From Natranaeroarchaeum sp042663585 (lineage in GTDB: Archaea; Halobacteriota; Halobacteria; Halobacteriales; Natronoarchaeaceae): a stretch of 64,000 bases of DNA. A program made the translations under genes and the position numbers. The notes below the pieces were generated by a model. It did not search any database and had not been told where the DNA came from. It saw only the letters and a list, made by a program, of their open reading frames with translations. The stretch is from positions 1,426,001 through 1,490,000 of the forward strand of contig NZ_JBHTAN010000006.1 of NCBI RefSeq assembly GCF_042663585.1, given 5' to 3'. Of this stretch, positions 1 through 8,750 are shown in pieces (within the stretch, counting starts at the first letter, position 1; every line of letters begins with the position of its first letter).

Positions 1-433
1 ATATCTGGTCGTCGACGAGCGGATTCGAACTGCCAGAGACCGTCACCGCCGGTGCAGGTGACTGGCCAACGGAGACGTACATCGCATCGGTATCAGTTCG
101 ACCATGTTCGTCCGTGACCGTAAGCCGGACCGTGTAAACGCCTTCTCGGTCGGGCACGAACTCCGTCTGGACGCAGTCGTCGCAAGAAGGTACCTGCGAA
201 TTCCCCTCGGGCGTTTCGATACGCCATTCATAGGTGGCGAGACCGCCTGCAGGCGAGCGAGAACCGCCGCCGTCCAAGAGGACGATATCACCCACCTGTG
301 CCTCCTGATCTAGCCCGGCCTCCGCGAACGGGTCAGCGTTGCCGCCGTTCTGCGTGGCATTCACGTGACCAACAGCGCCGAACGCGACGCCAGTTAGCAG
401 CACCGACAGCAGTAGCAACCGATAATATTCCAT
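1..433 (-). CDS. PKD-domain surface protein, N-terminal part
   Basis: Partial gene running off the left edge; 144 codons are visible from the ATG at 433. The N-terminus is a signal-like hydrophobic stretch (MEYYRLLLLSVLLTGVAFGA), so the product is probably exported. From about residue 35 a PKD-like Ig fold can be read (VLLDGGGSRSPAGG, then YEWRIETPEG, then VYTVRLTVTDEHG), the usual G-S-x-S...W...Y-x-V-x-L-x-V-x-D spacing. A CDDC pair lies in the middle of the domain. PKD domains are common in haloarchaeal cell-surface and secreted proteins; the actual role cannot be told from this fragment. Confidence 0.75.
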   Translation of the reverse strand, partial: MEYYRLLLLSVLLTGVAFGAVGHVNATQNGGNADPFAEAGLDQEAQVGDIVLLDGGGSRSPAGGLATYEWRIETPEGNSQVPSCDDCVQTEFVPDREGVYTVRLTVTDEHGRTDTDAMYVSVGQSPAPAVTVSGSSNPLVDDQI

Positions 434-554
434 TGATAGTTACAGGATATAAATTGCGGATGCAATATAAACCTGTGGAACGCGCTATCGGGTGAAAGCA
501 CTAAGAACAGGCACCAAGAAAAAGGATAAATAAGCGGACGAGCGGCGGGGGCCG

Positions 555-1130
555 TCAGTTCTCGCCGGGGAGATCCTGAAACGCGCCGACGAAATCGTCG
601 TGGTCCGATAGGTCAGAAACTGTCTCGTCGACGTTTCCACGGAGTTCGTCGACTTCATTACAGAGTTCGGTGTACTCGTTGCTTGCTTCTAGTTCCCGGT
701 CCGATTTTTCGGTTTCCAGAAGCGATTTCTTGGAGACGAGCGAGTAGTACTGCTGGATATCGGCCTCGTACATCGAGCGAGTCTGGATTCGGTCGACGAC
801 CTCCATCAGTTCGTCTTTGGAGACCGGCTTGACCAGGTAGTCGTCGAACCCCATCTCGATGATGTCGAAGTCTGGGTCAACTGCCGTGACCATCACAATG
901 CGGCAGTCGTATCCGCGATCCCGGATCTCGGAGAGAACCTCGTCGCCAGACAGCCCCGGCATCCGACGGTCAAGCAGAACGATCTGGACGGAGTCTTCCA
1001 TCTTCTCCAGAGCGCTCTCACCGTCATACGCGGTATCGACGGTCCAGTCGGTCTTGAGCCAGGCCGCAAACAGATCTGCAAGTCGTGATTCGTCGTCTAC
1101 GACGAGGATGTCAACTGGTTGGTCGGGCAT
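555..1130 (-). CDS. HalX-type response regulator
   Basis: A 191-residue two-component response regulator. Residues 6-115 form a CheY-like receiver with the acidic pocket D12/D13 (VVDDES), phospho-acceptor D54 (LLDRRMPG), T82 (MVTA) and K101 (LVKP). The remainder (about 120-190) is a HalX domain, a haloarchaeal output module rich in charged helices (YSLVSKKSLLETEKSDREL). No DNA-binding HTH is seen, so it may act through protein contacts. No sensor kinase lies in the window. The ATG at 1130 is preferred to the TTG two codons upstream. It may or may not act on the membrane protein gene behind it. Confidence 0.85.
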   Translation of the reverse strand: MPDQPVDILVVDDESRLADLFAAWLKTDWTVDTAYDGESALEKMEDSVQIVLLDRRMPGLSGDEVLSEIRDRGYDCRIVMVTAVDPDFDIIEMGFDDYLVKPVSKDELMEVVDRIQTRSMYEADIQQYYSLVSKKSLLETEKSDRELEASNEYTELCNEVDELRGNVDETVSDLSDHDDFVGAFQDLPGEN

Positions 1131-1242
1131 AATCAATTATATTTAGGGGTACGTCCGATATTCGTGCACGATAGATGTATGGCGGTAATGGGTGATAAAT
1201 GCCGCGGCCGTATGTCGGGGAACTTATGTATGAATGAATATA

Positions 1243-1938
1243 CTATTTGCTCTCCTCTTCGTCCTCGCTCTCGGAGAATAGTTCGCTTACACCGCCGCTT
1301 TCGATCGTTTCGTACACCACGAGTTCGAGCAACGCAAGCGCACCTAGCAGGAGCACCATGCCGAACACGGGCACTGCTACCAGTACGACGATCAGTAGCG
1401 CGCTGAAGAGATACTGGATAGCGCTGTATCCGGGTGCCCGCTTTGCGACGGCAATTCCTTCCAGCGTCGCGTCAATGACGCCGAGGTCGTCTTCCGCCCG
1501 AACCAGAACGTGTCCAGTGCGGAACGTCAGCAGAATGACGGCCAGAAGGGTATAAAACCCGAACGCCGCCCCGATCCAGAAGACGAACGAATTACTGGCA
1601 AGCGCGAGCGTAACATAGACGATAGTAACGGTGAGACTGCCGAAAATGAGCGCCGAGAACAGTAATCCTTGACGGAAGTTATCACGAATCGAACCCAGAA
1701 AAATCCGCGTGAGTTTTTCGTCCGAAACCGAATCCATCTCTTTGCGTTGCTGGACGGAATGCGAGATAGTCGCAACAGCGGCGAGACAGACGGGACCAAT
1801 TGTCAGAACGGGAAAGACGAACAGCACGCCCAGAATGCTGACGATAGAGACGATAATGATCTGATCGTACACCAGCCGTCCCCACGGCTTGACAGAGCCG
1901 AAGAAATCGAGGGCAGTAACTGAGTCCTGAGAACCCAT
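1243..1938 (-). CDS. Multi-pass membrane protein (DUF624-like)
   Basis: A 231-residue integral membrane protein with about five hydrophobic segments (near residues 25-55, 90-112, 115-140, 170-205). The N-terminal ALDFFGSVKPWGRLVYDQ followed by long helices resembles DUF624/YesL-like predicted membrane proteins of haloarchaea. The C-terminus is very acidic (SESEDEEESK), typical of cytoplasmic tails in halophiles. It is transcribed on the same strand upstream of the HalX regulator with a gap of about 110 bp. Function unknown. Confidence 0.7.
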   Translation of the reverse strand: MGSQDSVTALDFFGSVKPWGRLVYDQIIIVSIVSILGVLFVFPVLTIGPVCLAAVATISHSVQQRKEMDSVSDEKLTRIFLGSIRDNFRQGLLFSALIFGSLTVTIVYVTLALASNSFVFWIGAAFGFYTLLAVILLTFRTGHVLVRAEDDLGVIDATLEGIAVAKRAPGYSAIQYLFSALLIVVLVAVPVFGMVLLLGALALLELVVYETIESGGVSELFSESEDEEESK

Positions 1939-2681
1939 CGTCAGAAGATTTTCGACGACAGGTCAAAGAGTCACCGAAACCCGATCGGACGTGAGAAGAG
2001 TAGGCATATAAAAGTTTCCTGATATTTTATTTACAAAGATAGAATAGCAAAAGTATAGATTAGTAGTAGTTTCGAATATATTATAAATATTACAGGGGGG
2101 CATCTGATATGAGACAGGGCCTACGGTCAAGCGGGATATAACTTTATTCGAAACTTTTCAGATCGAACGTACAAAGAGAGACATGACATTGGCAACCGAC
2201 CGGTCTCTCCGAGTCTCGTAAAGAAATACAGTATAACGACCAAATCTATTTCAAAATGGTTTGAGCAAATATAAAATAGTTCGAGGATCGACGGCAACGG
2301 ACGGTAAGAATCAATTATGCCGACATGGAAAGCGGGTTCGTCGATTACAGCGTGATCCACAGTCTCGCAATAGTTGGTTGTATATCAGTTTTTGAACTCG
2401 CCTGTCACGAATCGAATGGTCAAGACTGAACCATTACCATCAATTTTCAGTACTATATATTCAGATTATAATTAGCCAAAATTGACAAGCTAATTGTCGA
2501 GTTTGTGTATCGCCCATCAATAGATGAGCCCAACTTTGATCCAATCACTAATCCCTGTGAAAGTTGGACACTGAGTCGATACGCCAATTCGATATACGTC
2601 TTTTGTCTGTCTCTTTTCGAGGTGATGATTTCGTATTCGCGGCGCTGCACGACGCTCTAACAAAGATAATCACCGGATGTG
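1939..2681. other. AT-rich intergenic region, no convincing gene
   Basis: About 740 bp clearly richer in A+T than the flanking genes. Two minus-strand reading frames of 65-77 codons (2127-2360 and 2453-2650) lack recognisable motifs and the acidic composition of halophilic proteins, so I do not call them. I see no terminal inverted repeats or transposase motif. It may be a decayed mobile element or foreign DNA. Confidence 0.5.
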
Positions 2682-3281
2682 TCAGCTACGTTCGCTTGGA
2701 GGACGTTGGACACGCTCTGCGATAGATTTCTGTAACGAAATCTCCATCTGGAGTTCACGTAACGTACTCTCGACGACGTCAAAGCCAATATTTTCGTAGA
2801 CCGAGATAGCGCGTTCTTTGCCACTCGAGACCTCCAGTGAGAGCCCGGCGTGATCTTTATCGGCGGCGTAAGCGAGGAGTTGTTTCATCAGTTCCGTCCC
2901 GATGCCACGGTCCCGAACGTCCTGGTGAACGAAGATCACTATTTCTGGGGTGGCTGATTGTTCCGGGGTAGCGGCGACGTGGCCGACAATACGGTCTCCA
3001 CGGAGTGCTATCAGCCCCCACCCTCGGTCCATCAAATTCACTAACCAGTTTTCGATCTGCGGTCGACCGGCCGGTGGAAGCCCCATCGTCCGACTGTACG
3101 AGTCAAGATCCTCGTACATATCGACGAGCGGTTCCAGATCCTCGGAACGATACGGGCGAGCGATCAACGCTTCCTCCTCTTTATCAGTAAACCGAGGGCA
3201 ACGAGGGGGACAGTACGGTGTTCCCACACAGTCAGAATTATCCCAGATGTTACATTTGAGATCCTCTGAGTCACCGCTCAT
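2682..3281 (-). CDS. GNAT family N-acetyltransferase
   Basis: A 199-residue protein with a Cys-rich N-terminal segment (C-x14-C-x3-C-x3-C, residues about 9-30: CVGTPYCPPRCPRF), which could bind a metal, followed by a GNAT fold. The acetyl-CoA loop is visible as QDVRDRGIGTELMKQLL (R-x-x-G-I/V-G-x-E/K), with the later VYENIGFDVVE strand typical of the family. The ATG at 3281 is chosen over an upstream one at 3326 because an AT-rich TATA-like element near 3333 would place transcription start just upstream of it. The acetyl acceptor is unknown. Confidence 0.75.
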   Translation of the reverse strand: MSGDSEDLKCNIWDNSDCVGTPYCPPRCPRFTDKEEEALIARPYRSEDLEPLVDMYEDLDSYSRTMGLPPAGRPQIENWLVNLMDRGWGLIALRGDRIVGHVAATPEQSATPEIVIFVHQDVRDRGIGTELMKQLLAYAADKDHAGLSLEVSSGKERAISVYENIGFDVVESTLRELQMEISLQKSIAERVQRPPSERS

Positions 3282-3395
3282 GCATAGAAAGTCGTGCCGA
3301 AACCTCGTAAGTGCGACCCTGAACATGACGGTTTTTTAAGTACTCCGTAGAGATGCGTCTGTAATTTTATACCCAGCCAGTAATTACGCGTACCG

Positions 3396-3844
3396 ATGGC
3401 AACGCAGTACTACTTCGAGGACCTGCAGGAAGGAGAGATCAGGGAACTCGGCGGATATACGATTCCGAGAGATGAAATGATTCGGTTTGCTCGGCGATAC
3501 GATCCTCAGCCGATCCATACGGATCAAAAAGCCGCGGAAGATTCGATATTCGGCGGACTCATCGCGAGTGGGTGGTATACGGCGAGTATCTGTATGTGAT
3601 TACTCACTGACAAGTTTTTGACGATGCGGCGAGTATGGGTGCCCTTGGTCTAGAGACACTCGATTGGTCGACCCCCGTACGGGCGGGTGATAGGATAGCC
3701 GTCGAAAACGAGATTCTCGAGACGAATCGATCGGAAAGTCATGCAGACAGGGGCTACGTACGCAACGAAACCCGAGGATACGACCAGAACGGGAACGAGG
3801 TGATCAGATGGGTTGCAATCAATATCGTCGGGCGGCGCCAGTAA
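3396..3844 (+). pseudogene. MaoC-like dehydratase, disrupted
   Basis: Two reading frames together make one MaoC hot-dog protein of about 148 residues, paralogous to the intact gene at 3884. The first part (3396-3599) carries the catalytic motif FARRYDPQPIHTD and FGGLIASGWYTASICM. Two lesions follow: a TGA at 3597-3599 where the paralogue has Arg, and loss of one base near 3624, after which the frame resumes as MGALGLETLDWSTPVRAGDRI (3635-3844). Two independent lesions argue for a true pseudogene over a read error. It keeps a TATA-like element (TTTTATACC) 25-30 nt before the ATG, so it decayed recently. Confidence 0.8.
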
Positions 3845-3883
3845 AACGGAATTGACATCTACCTGTGGTCGAGTTACGCCCAC

Positions 3884-4345
3884 ATGGACGACAGTAGCGA
3901 TACTACGGTCTATTTCGAGGATGTCGACCCCGGTACGACGACGGAGTGCGGTTCGACCACCATCACGGAATCGGAGATTGTCGAGTTCGCCGAGCGGTAC
4001 GACCCACTCGAGATACATACGGAGACCGAAGTGACGGGGGAAAGCCCGTTCGGCGGTCTCATCGCAAGCGGCTATCACACGCTCTGTCTCTCCGTTCGTC
4101 TGCTCGTAGAGGCGGTTCGTCGCGACCGAGCGGTCGTCGGTGGATTGGGGTTAGACAGCGTTTCGTGGAACAATCCGGTCGAACCCGGAGACACACTGAC
4201 TGTCACGAACGAGGTTGTCGATACCCGACCGTCAGATAGCAATTCGGAAACGGGAGTTGTCCACGAAGAGATAGTGGTGACGAACCAGGCAGGTGAGTCG
4301 GTGCTCTCGTACGAGAATTTCGAGCTCGTGCGCCGCCGTGATTGA
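3884..4345 (+). CDS. MaoC family (R)-specific enoyl-CoA hydratase
   Basis: A 153-residue single hot-dog protein. The hydratase signature FAERYDPLEIHTE (residues about 27-39) contains the D...H catalytic dyad of MaoC/PhaJ enzymes, followed by FGGLIASGYHTLCL and the second strand VEPGDTLTVTNEV. The family adds water to enoyl-CoA thioesters. In bacteria lacking a fused PaaZ, a separate MaoC protein opens the oxepin-CoA ring; the PaaABCD-like epoxidase and a separate aldehyde dehydrogenase in this region make that role plausible here, but this is inference. A disrupted paralogue lies directly upstream. Confidence 0.85.
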   Translation: MDDSSDTTVYFEDVDPGTTTECGSTTITESEIVEFAERYDPLEIHTETEVTGESPFGGLIASGYHTLCLSVRLLVEAVRRDRAVVGGLGLDSVSWNNPVEPGDTLTVTNEVVDTRPSDSNSETGVVHEEIVVTNQAGESVLSYENFELVRRRD

Positions 4346-4422
4346 CTCTCTGAGGGGTTCGACCGGTCCTCCGGATACGGGAAGTCTTTATTTGCGAAAG
4401 ATGACAACATAGAGTAGAGGGT

Positions 4423-4923
4423 ATGTCCAGCGAATACGTCACCTCCGAGACCAACCTGCCTGAGAACTACGAGGACGGGGAGATACAACTGCAGATAAGT
4501 GACAAAAACACGAAAGAGATCTTCAGTACTCAAGCCAAAGTAAGTAGAGATCCAGAGGATTTAGACGATTCGGAGCCTCTCACGGTAGTTCGTGGCCCCC
4601 ACGAAAACATAGAAGAACAGTGGTACATCGAGATCCTCGAAACGGATACCGAACCTGGAGGAGTCGACACAGCGGTACTGGAATCAGTAATCGGAGATCT
4701 CGAAGAGGATTCGAATATAATCAACACGCGGTCGGAAGATCTGAAAACTCTTCTGGAGTATCTAACGAGAGCCGGCAGGTACGACTCGGTATCGGAGGCA
4801 AGCCGATCGATCATGCTCGAATATATTGCGGAGAACTACCCCGATCTGGTCGAGGAATACGCCGATCTCAAAGTACAGGCAGAGCGTGACGGATTGATTA
4901 TGGAACTACGAGACGAAGAATGA
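4423..4923 (+). CDS. Unknown protein coupled to UbiD
   Basis: A 166-residue acidic protein that I do not recognise. The first two thirds look beta-rich (EIQLQISDKNTKEIF, PLTVVRGPHE, EEQWYIEILETD). The last 60 residues are helical, and GRYDSVSEASRSIMLEYIA resembles the second and third elements of ribbon-helix-helix proteins. Its stop overlaps the ubiD start (ATGA at 4920), so the two are translationally coupled. A TATA-like CTTTATTTGC lies about 30 nt before the ATG, making it the first gene of the run to the MBL hydrolase. It could be an accessory subunit or an autoregulator. Confidence 0.65.
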   Translation: MSSEYVTSETNLPENYEDGEIQLQISDKNTKEIFSTQAKVSRDPEDLDDSEPLTVVRGPHENIEEQWYIEILETDTEPGGVDTAVLESVIGDLEEDSNIINTRSEDLKTLLEYLTRAGRYDSVSEASRSIMLEYIAENYPDLVEEYADLKVQAERDGLIMELRDEE

Positions 4924-6413
4924 CGGTCGAGACACTGCGCCAATACCTGCAGAGCCTCGAAGCAAGGGATGATCTCGATCGGATCTCGGAGGAGATCACC
5001 TGGAACCTGGAAGCAAGCGCCCTCACGATGCTATCGAACCAGCATGACAGTGCGGTTCCACTGTTCGAGAACGTCGAGGGGGCGCAGTTGGTCGGCGACC
5101 CGTATCGTGGCTCTCAGCGGCGGCCGTGGGACCGAATTGCGACCGGCCTTGGACTACCGCCGAACTTGTCCTGTGACGAGTTCTACGGAGAGATTATCGG
5201 ACGACTCAAGAACCCGTACGAACCGGAGACCGTCAAGTCCGACGACGCACTGTGTAAAGAAGTAGTCCGGACGGAGGACGCGGACTTACTGGACTTTCCC
5301 TGGCCCTATATCCATGCGGGCGACGGGGGACGATATTCCAACTTGCACACGCTGATAACGTCGGATCCCGACTCGGAATGGGTAGACTGGTCCTACCATC
5401 GTTCGATGATCCACGATAGCAAGACCGCAAGCGTCCTCTTGCTCGCTGGCGAACAAACCCCGAACCTGTACTACTACAAGTACGAACGGCGCGAAGAACC
5501 GATGCCCGTTGCAATCGCCGTCGGAGCGGAACCCGCGGTACAGTATACGTCGGTTATGTGGATCCCGACCGGGCGGAGTGAAGTCGAGTACGCCGGTGGT
5601 CTGAAGGGTGAGCCAATCGAGTTGGTTCCCTGTGAGACGAACGATCTCATGGTGCCCGCATCGGCCGAACTCGTCATCGAAGGTGAGATCCTCCCGAACG
5701 CACGCCGAGACGAGGGGCCGTTCGGGGATTACTTCGGCTACATGCATGGGCCGCGCAGATCGATGCCGGCGCTGCGCGTCGATGCCGTTACGCACCAGCG
5801 AAACCCGATCATTCCGTTCTGCGTGGAGGGGAGCGGCGTCGGCTACACCGAGAACTCGACCAGTTCGATGGAGGTGGGTTGTGTGGGTCCCGACGCAACG
5901 CTCGGTCTCCGTATGGCGGGGTTCGACGTGAAATGCTGTGCACCCTGGACGTCTTCCCCACGAACCGTGTACGTGGTGTCGATGGAGACGGCCGATCCCG
6001 GGCGCCTACACGAACTCGCGAACTTCATCTTTACTACGTGGGGGATGCTCCACGTCGACTTTTTCGTGTTCGTCGACGCCGACGTCAATCCGCTGAATCA
6101 GCGGGACGTGTTAGAGGCGCTCTCCTTGCATGCCGACCCGGACGAAGATTTTCATCAGTTCGGACGAGAGATGATGCCGAAAGTCCCGCTCAACATATAC
6201 CAGACACCAAGCGAGAAGGGCGATATACAGACGGGGACCTCCAAAGCAAAGACCGCAAAGGCGTATATCGACGCGACGCGCGGCGGAGAGGAACCAGCAG
6301 ACGGGGTCACGGATAAGGTCGAACGCCGACACGCTGCTCAAGAAACCCTCGAACAGGCGGGGGTCGATCCGGAGCAACTCCCGTTCGTGTATCCCGGAGG
6401 TGACGACCAATGA
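4920..6413 (+). CDS. UbiD family prenylated-FMN decarboxylase
   Basis: A 497-residue UbiD-type enzyme, the usual family length. UbiD enzymes use prenylated FMN to (de)carboxylate aromatic or alpha,beta-unsaturated acids reversibly. The hallmark EGPFGDYFGYMHG (residues 265-277) holds the catalytic acid pair (E265 and D270), and the metal/phosphate-binding region is visible around WSYHRSMIHDSKTA and AIAVGAEPA. No UbiX prenyltransferase is present in the window, so the cofactor must come from elsewhere. It is coupled to the gene before and to the degenerate UbiD paralogue after it, suggesting one complex acting on an aromatic acid. Confidence 0.9.
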   Translation: MTVETLRQYLQSLEARDDLDRISEEITWNLEASALTMLSNQHDSAVPLFENVEGAQLVGDPYRGSQRRPWDRIATGLGLPPNLSCDEFYGEIIGRLKNPYEPETVKSDDALCKEVVRTEDADLLDFPWPYIHAGDGGRYSNLHTLITSDPDSEWVDWSYHRSMIHDSKTASVLLLAGEQTPNLYYYKYERREEPMPVAIAVGAEPAVQYTSVMWIPTGRSEVEYAGGLKGEPIELVPCETNDLMVPASAELVIEGEILPNARRDEGPFGDYFGYMHGPRRSMPALRVDAVTHQRNPIIPFCVEGSGVGYTENSTSSMEVGCVGPDATLGLRMAGFDVKCCAPWTSSPRTVYVVSMETADPGRLHELANFIFTTWGMLHVDFFVFVDADVNPLNQRDVLEALSLHADPDEDFHQFGREMMPKVPLNIYQTPSEKGDIQTGTSKAKTAKAYIDATRGGEEPADGVTDKVERRHAAQETLEQAGVDPEQLPFVYPGGDDQ

Positions 6414-7801
6414 TGACGTTCAGAACCCTCCTCGACGAACTGGAGTCCCAGGAAGACCTCGTACGTGTCACGGACCCAACACACTGGGACGGAGCCGCCG
6501 CGTCGGTCGCCAGCGAGGCGGTCAAAAACAGTTGTCCAGCGGTCCTGTTCGAGGAGACGCCCGGGAAGGTCCGGTTCGCGAGCGGTGCCTATGCCGGACC
6601 GGACCAGCTCGTCGAACACGACCAGTCGTCCTGGAGACGGGTCAGTACTGCACTTGGACTCGGGCCGGACTGTCAGTATATCGAACTGCTCGATCATCTC
6701 GCCGAGTCCGAGCCGGAGCCGATAGATGGAAGCGACCTCGGAGAGCCAGCGGGGCACAGAACCGAAACGGATCTGTACTCGCTCGGTCTGCCGTCGATCA
6801 CACGGGGAGAGCGCCCCCTGGTCACGCTCGGACTGATCGCCGCCGAACGTGACGGGACGTCCACGTGGGCCCCGGTACGGGGACGAGTACAACACACCAC
6901 AGGAATGCGGCTATCTGTTCCGGAAGCGTTCGCCGATTGGTACGCTAACGGTACCGAAGCGATGATTCTGCTGGGGGTCTCGGGTAGTGCACTGATAGCT
7001 GCCGCAGAGGGCTGGACTGGCGAGCGAGCGACGCCGGAGGTCCCCGAACTGGCGGCAGGCCTCTCGGACATCTCGCTGGCGGAAGCGGATTCAGTTGTCG
7101 TCCCAGCAGCCGTCGAGGCTCGGTTCACGGGCGAGGTTCGAGATGTGGAGGGCGACGTGGGCGGACCCGAGGCCGCGTGGGAACGAACCTGCGACGTGAC
7201 CACCATCGAAATCGATATCGAGCGGAGCGCACTCCGAGAGGACCCGATCGTACCGTTTACTCCGCTCGGCAGCCCGTTGACCGACGACGTACTACTGACG
7301 AGTCTCGTCGAATCGGCGGAGCTCTATCGCAGAGTGAACAGCTATTGGGGCGTCTCGCCGGTCAACTGGATACGGCTGCCGTTCGAGGCACGTCTTGGGC
7401 TCTGCATCGTTTCGAGCGAGATCCTGTACGCCGGTTTCGAGTGGCAACTGGCGAATACCCTGTTTTCGTTCTCCCGGCTGTTCGACAAGGTACTGGTGTT
7501 AGACGAACAGGCGGACCCGACGAATCTGGCGCGCGCACTCGACGATATGTGGGTAAAAGCACATCCGGCGAACGACTGGACGTTCAGCGAACCGAACGCC
7601 CCGAGCGCGTCTGCACCCCGCTATCGACGTGACGGGGAGACCGGAACTCGCCTGTACATCAACGCAACGTGGGATCCGCGGTGGGACGAAGAGTATATCG
7701 CACCGCGTGTCACCTTCGAGTCCTCGTATCCGGAGAACATCCGAGAGGCGGCCAGAGAACGCTGGAACCAGCTAACCCATGCTGGAGGAAATGATGAGTG
7801 A
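6410..7801 (+). CDS. Degenerate UbiD paralogue (probable partner subunit)
   Basis: A 463-residue protein with the UbiD layout (N-terminal FRTLLDELESQEDLVRV, central barrel, C-terminal domain with FDKVLVLDEQADPTNLARAL). The active-site segment is gone: where UbiD has EGPFG-D it reads GEVRDVEGDVGGPEAAWERT, without the E-x4-E/D pair. Decarboxylase activity is therefore unlikely. It overlaps ubiD by 4 bp and has a strong GGAGGTGA ribosome-binding site 6 nt before its ATG, implying near-equal synthesis. Multi-subunit UbiD systems with non-identical paralogues are known, so a structural or substrate-binding role is reasonable. Confidence 0.75.
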   Translation: MMTFRTLLDELESQEDLVRVTDPTHWDGAAASVASEAVKNSCPAVLFEETPGKVRFASGAYAGPDQLVEHDQSSWRRVSTALGLGPDCQYIELLDHLAESEPEPIDGSDLGEPAGHRTETDLYSLGLPSITRGERPLVTLGLIAAERDGTSTWAPVRGRVQHTTGMRLSVPEAFADWYANGTEAMILLGVSGSALIAAAEGWTGERATPEVPELAAGLSDISLAEADSVVVPAAVEARFTGEVRDVEGDVGGPEAAWERTCDVTTIEIDIERSALREDPIVPFTPLGSPLTDDVLLTSLVESAELYRRVNSYWGVSPVNWIRLPFEARLGLCIVSSEILYAGFEWQLANTLFSFSRLFDKVLVLDEQADPTNLARALDDMWVKAHPANDWTFSEPNAPSASAPRYRRDGETGTRLYINATWDPRWDEEYIAPRVTFESSYPENIREAARERWNQLTHAGGNDE

Positions 7802-8750
7802 CTTCGTCAGGATCCCAGTTGGCCGGGGGACTCCGGAGGGAGTCAACAGCGCGTACGTCGTGCCGGACAGCGGCGTCGTCATCGATCCCGGACCGCCGAC
7901 CGATAGCTCGTGGAGTGCGCTCCGTGACGGAATAGAGCGTACGGAGATATCTGTGCAGGGGATCGATCACGTGCTGGTGACTCACTGGCACGCCGATCAC
8001 GCTGGACTCGCCTGCCGATTGGCCGACCGGGCGAACGCGTCGATACACCTCCACGAGGGCGACGCGCACCTGGTCGGTGATTATACTGAAGCACGACAGC
8101 GCCGATTACGGCGCGATGCCAGCATCCTCGGCCGCTGGGGCGTTCCCGAGCGGATCCGCGAGGCCTTGCTCGACCGCGACGCCCCGTCACCGTTACCCGA
8201 TACGTACCCGGTACAGGCACACGAGGAGGGTGACCGGATCGCCGGAATCGAAGTCGTCCACACACCCGGTCACACGAAGGGCCACGTGTCGTTTGCGACG
8301 GCAGAGACCCTCTTTCTGGGCGATGTGCTCCTTCCGACGTACACGCCGAACGTCGGGGGAAGCGACACGCGCCTCGACGATCCGCTGGCGACGTACCTCT
8401 CGTCGCTGGAGCGGGTCGAGACCATCGCAGCGGGCCGAACCGGCGAGCCAGGTCACGGGACGACGATGGACGTGGACGCGGCCATCAAAGCAGTGCGAGA
8501 ACACCACCACCAGCGAGCGAAAGACGCGTACGACGTAGTCGCTACGACCAACGAACCGACGGCCTGGACCGTCGCTCGCGAACTCTTCGGAGAGATGAAC
8601 GGCATCCACGCGAAGTTCGGAGCGGGCGAAGCGGCGGCGCATCTGGACCGGCTTGCCGCCCTCGGGGTCGTCGAACGGATCGAAGCGGATCCGGTCCGGT
8701 ACAGGACAGCGGTCGCCGACTACCCATCCAGCGTGAACTTGACGCCGTAG
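7794..8750 (+). CDS. Metallo-beta-lactamase fold hydrolase
   Basis: A 318-residue MBL-fold protein. The zinc motif THWHADH lies at residues 63-69 (H64, H66, D68, H69), with later ligands in HTPGHTKGHVSF, FLGDVLLPT and EPGHGTTMD. The C-terminal 70 residues (AVREHHHQRAKDAYDVV...LDRLAALGVVERIE) form a small helical winged-helix-like extension, as in LACTB2-type hydrolases. The ATG at 7794 is chosen because a GGAGG lies 5 nt upstream, inside the end of the previous gene. It probably hydrolyses a thioester or ester in the same pathway. Its 3' end overlaps the convergent gene by about 31 bp. Confidence 0.85.
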   Translation: MSDFVRIPVGRGTPEGVNSAYVVPDSGVVIDPGPPTDSSWSALRDGIERTEISVQGIDHVLVTHWHADHAGLACRLADRANASIHLHEGDAHLVGDYTEARQRRLRRDASILGRWGVPERIREALLDRDAPSPLPDTYPVQAHEEGDRIAGIEVVHTPGHTKGHVSFATAETLFLGDVLLPTYTPNVGGSDTRLDDPLATYLSSLERVETIAAGRTGEPGHGTTMDVDAAIKAVREHHHQRAKDAYDVVATTNEPTAWTVARELFGEMNGIHAKFGAGEAAAHLDRLAALGVVERIEADPVRYRTAVADYPSSVNLTP

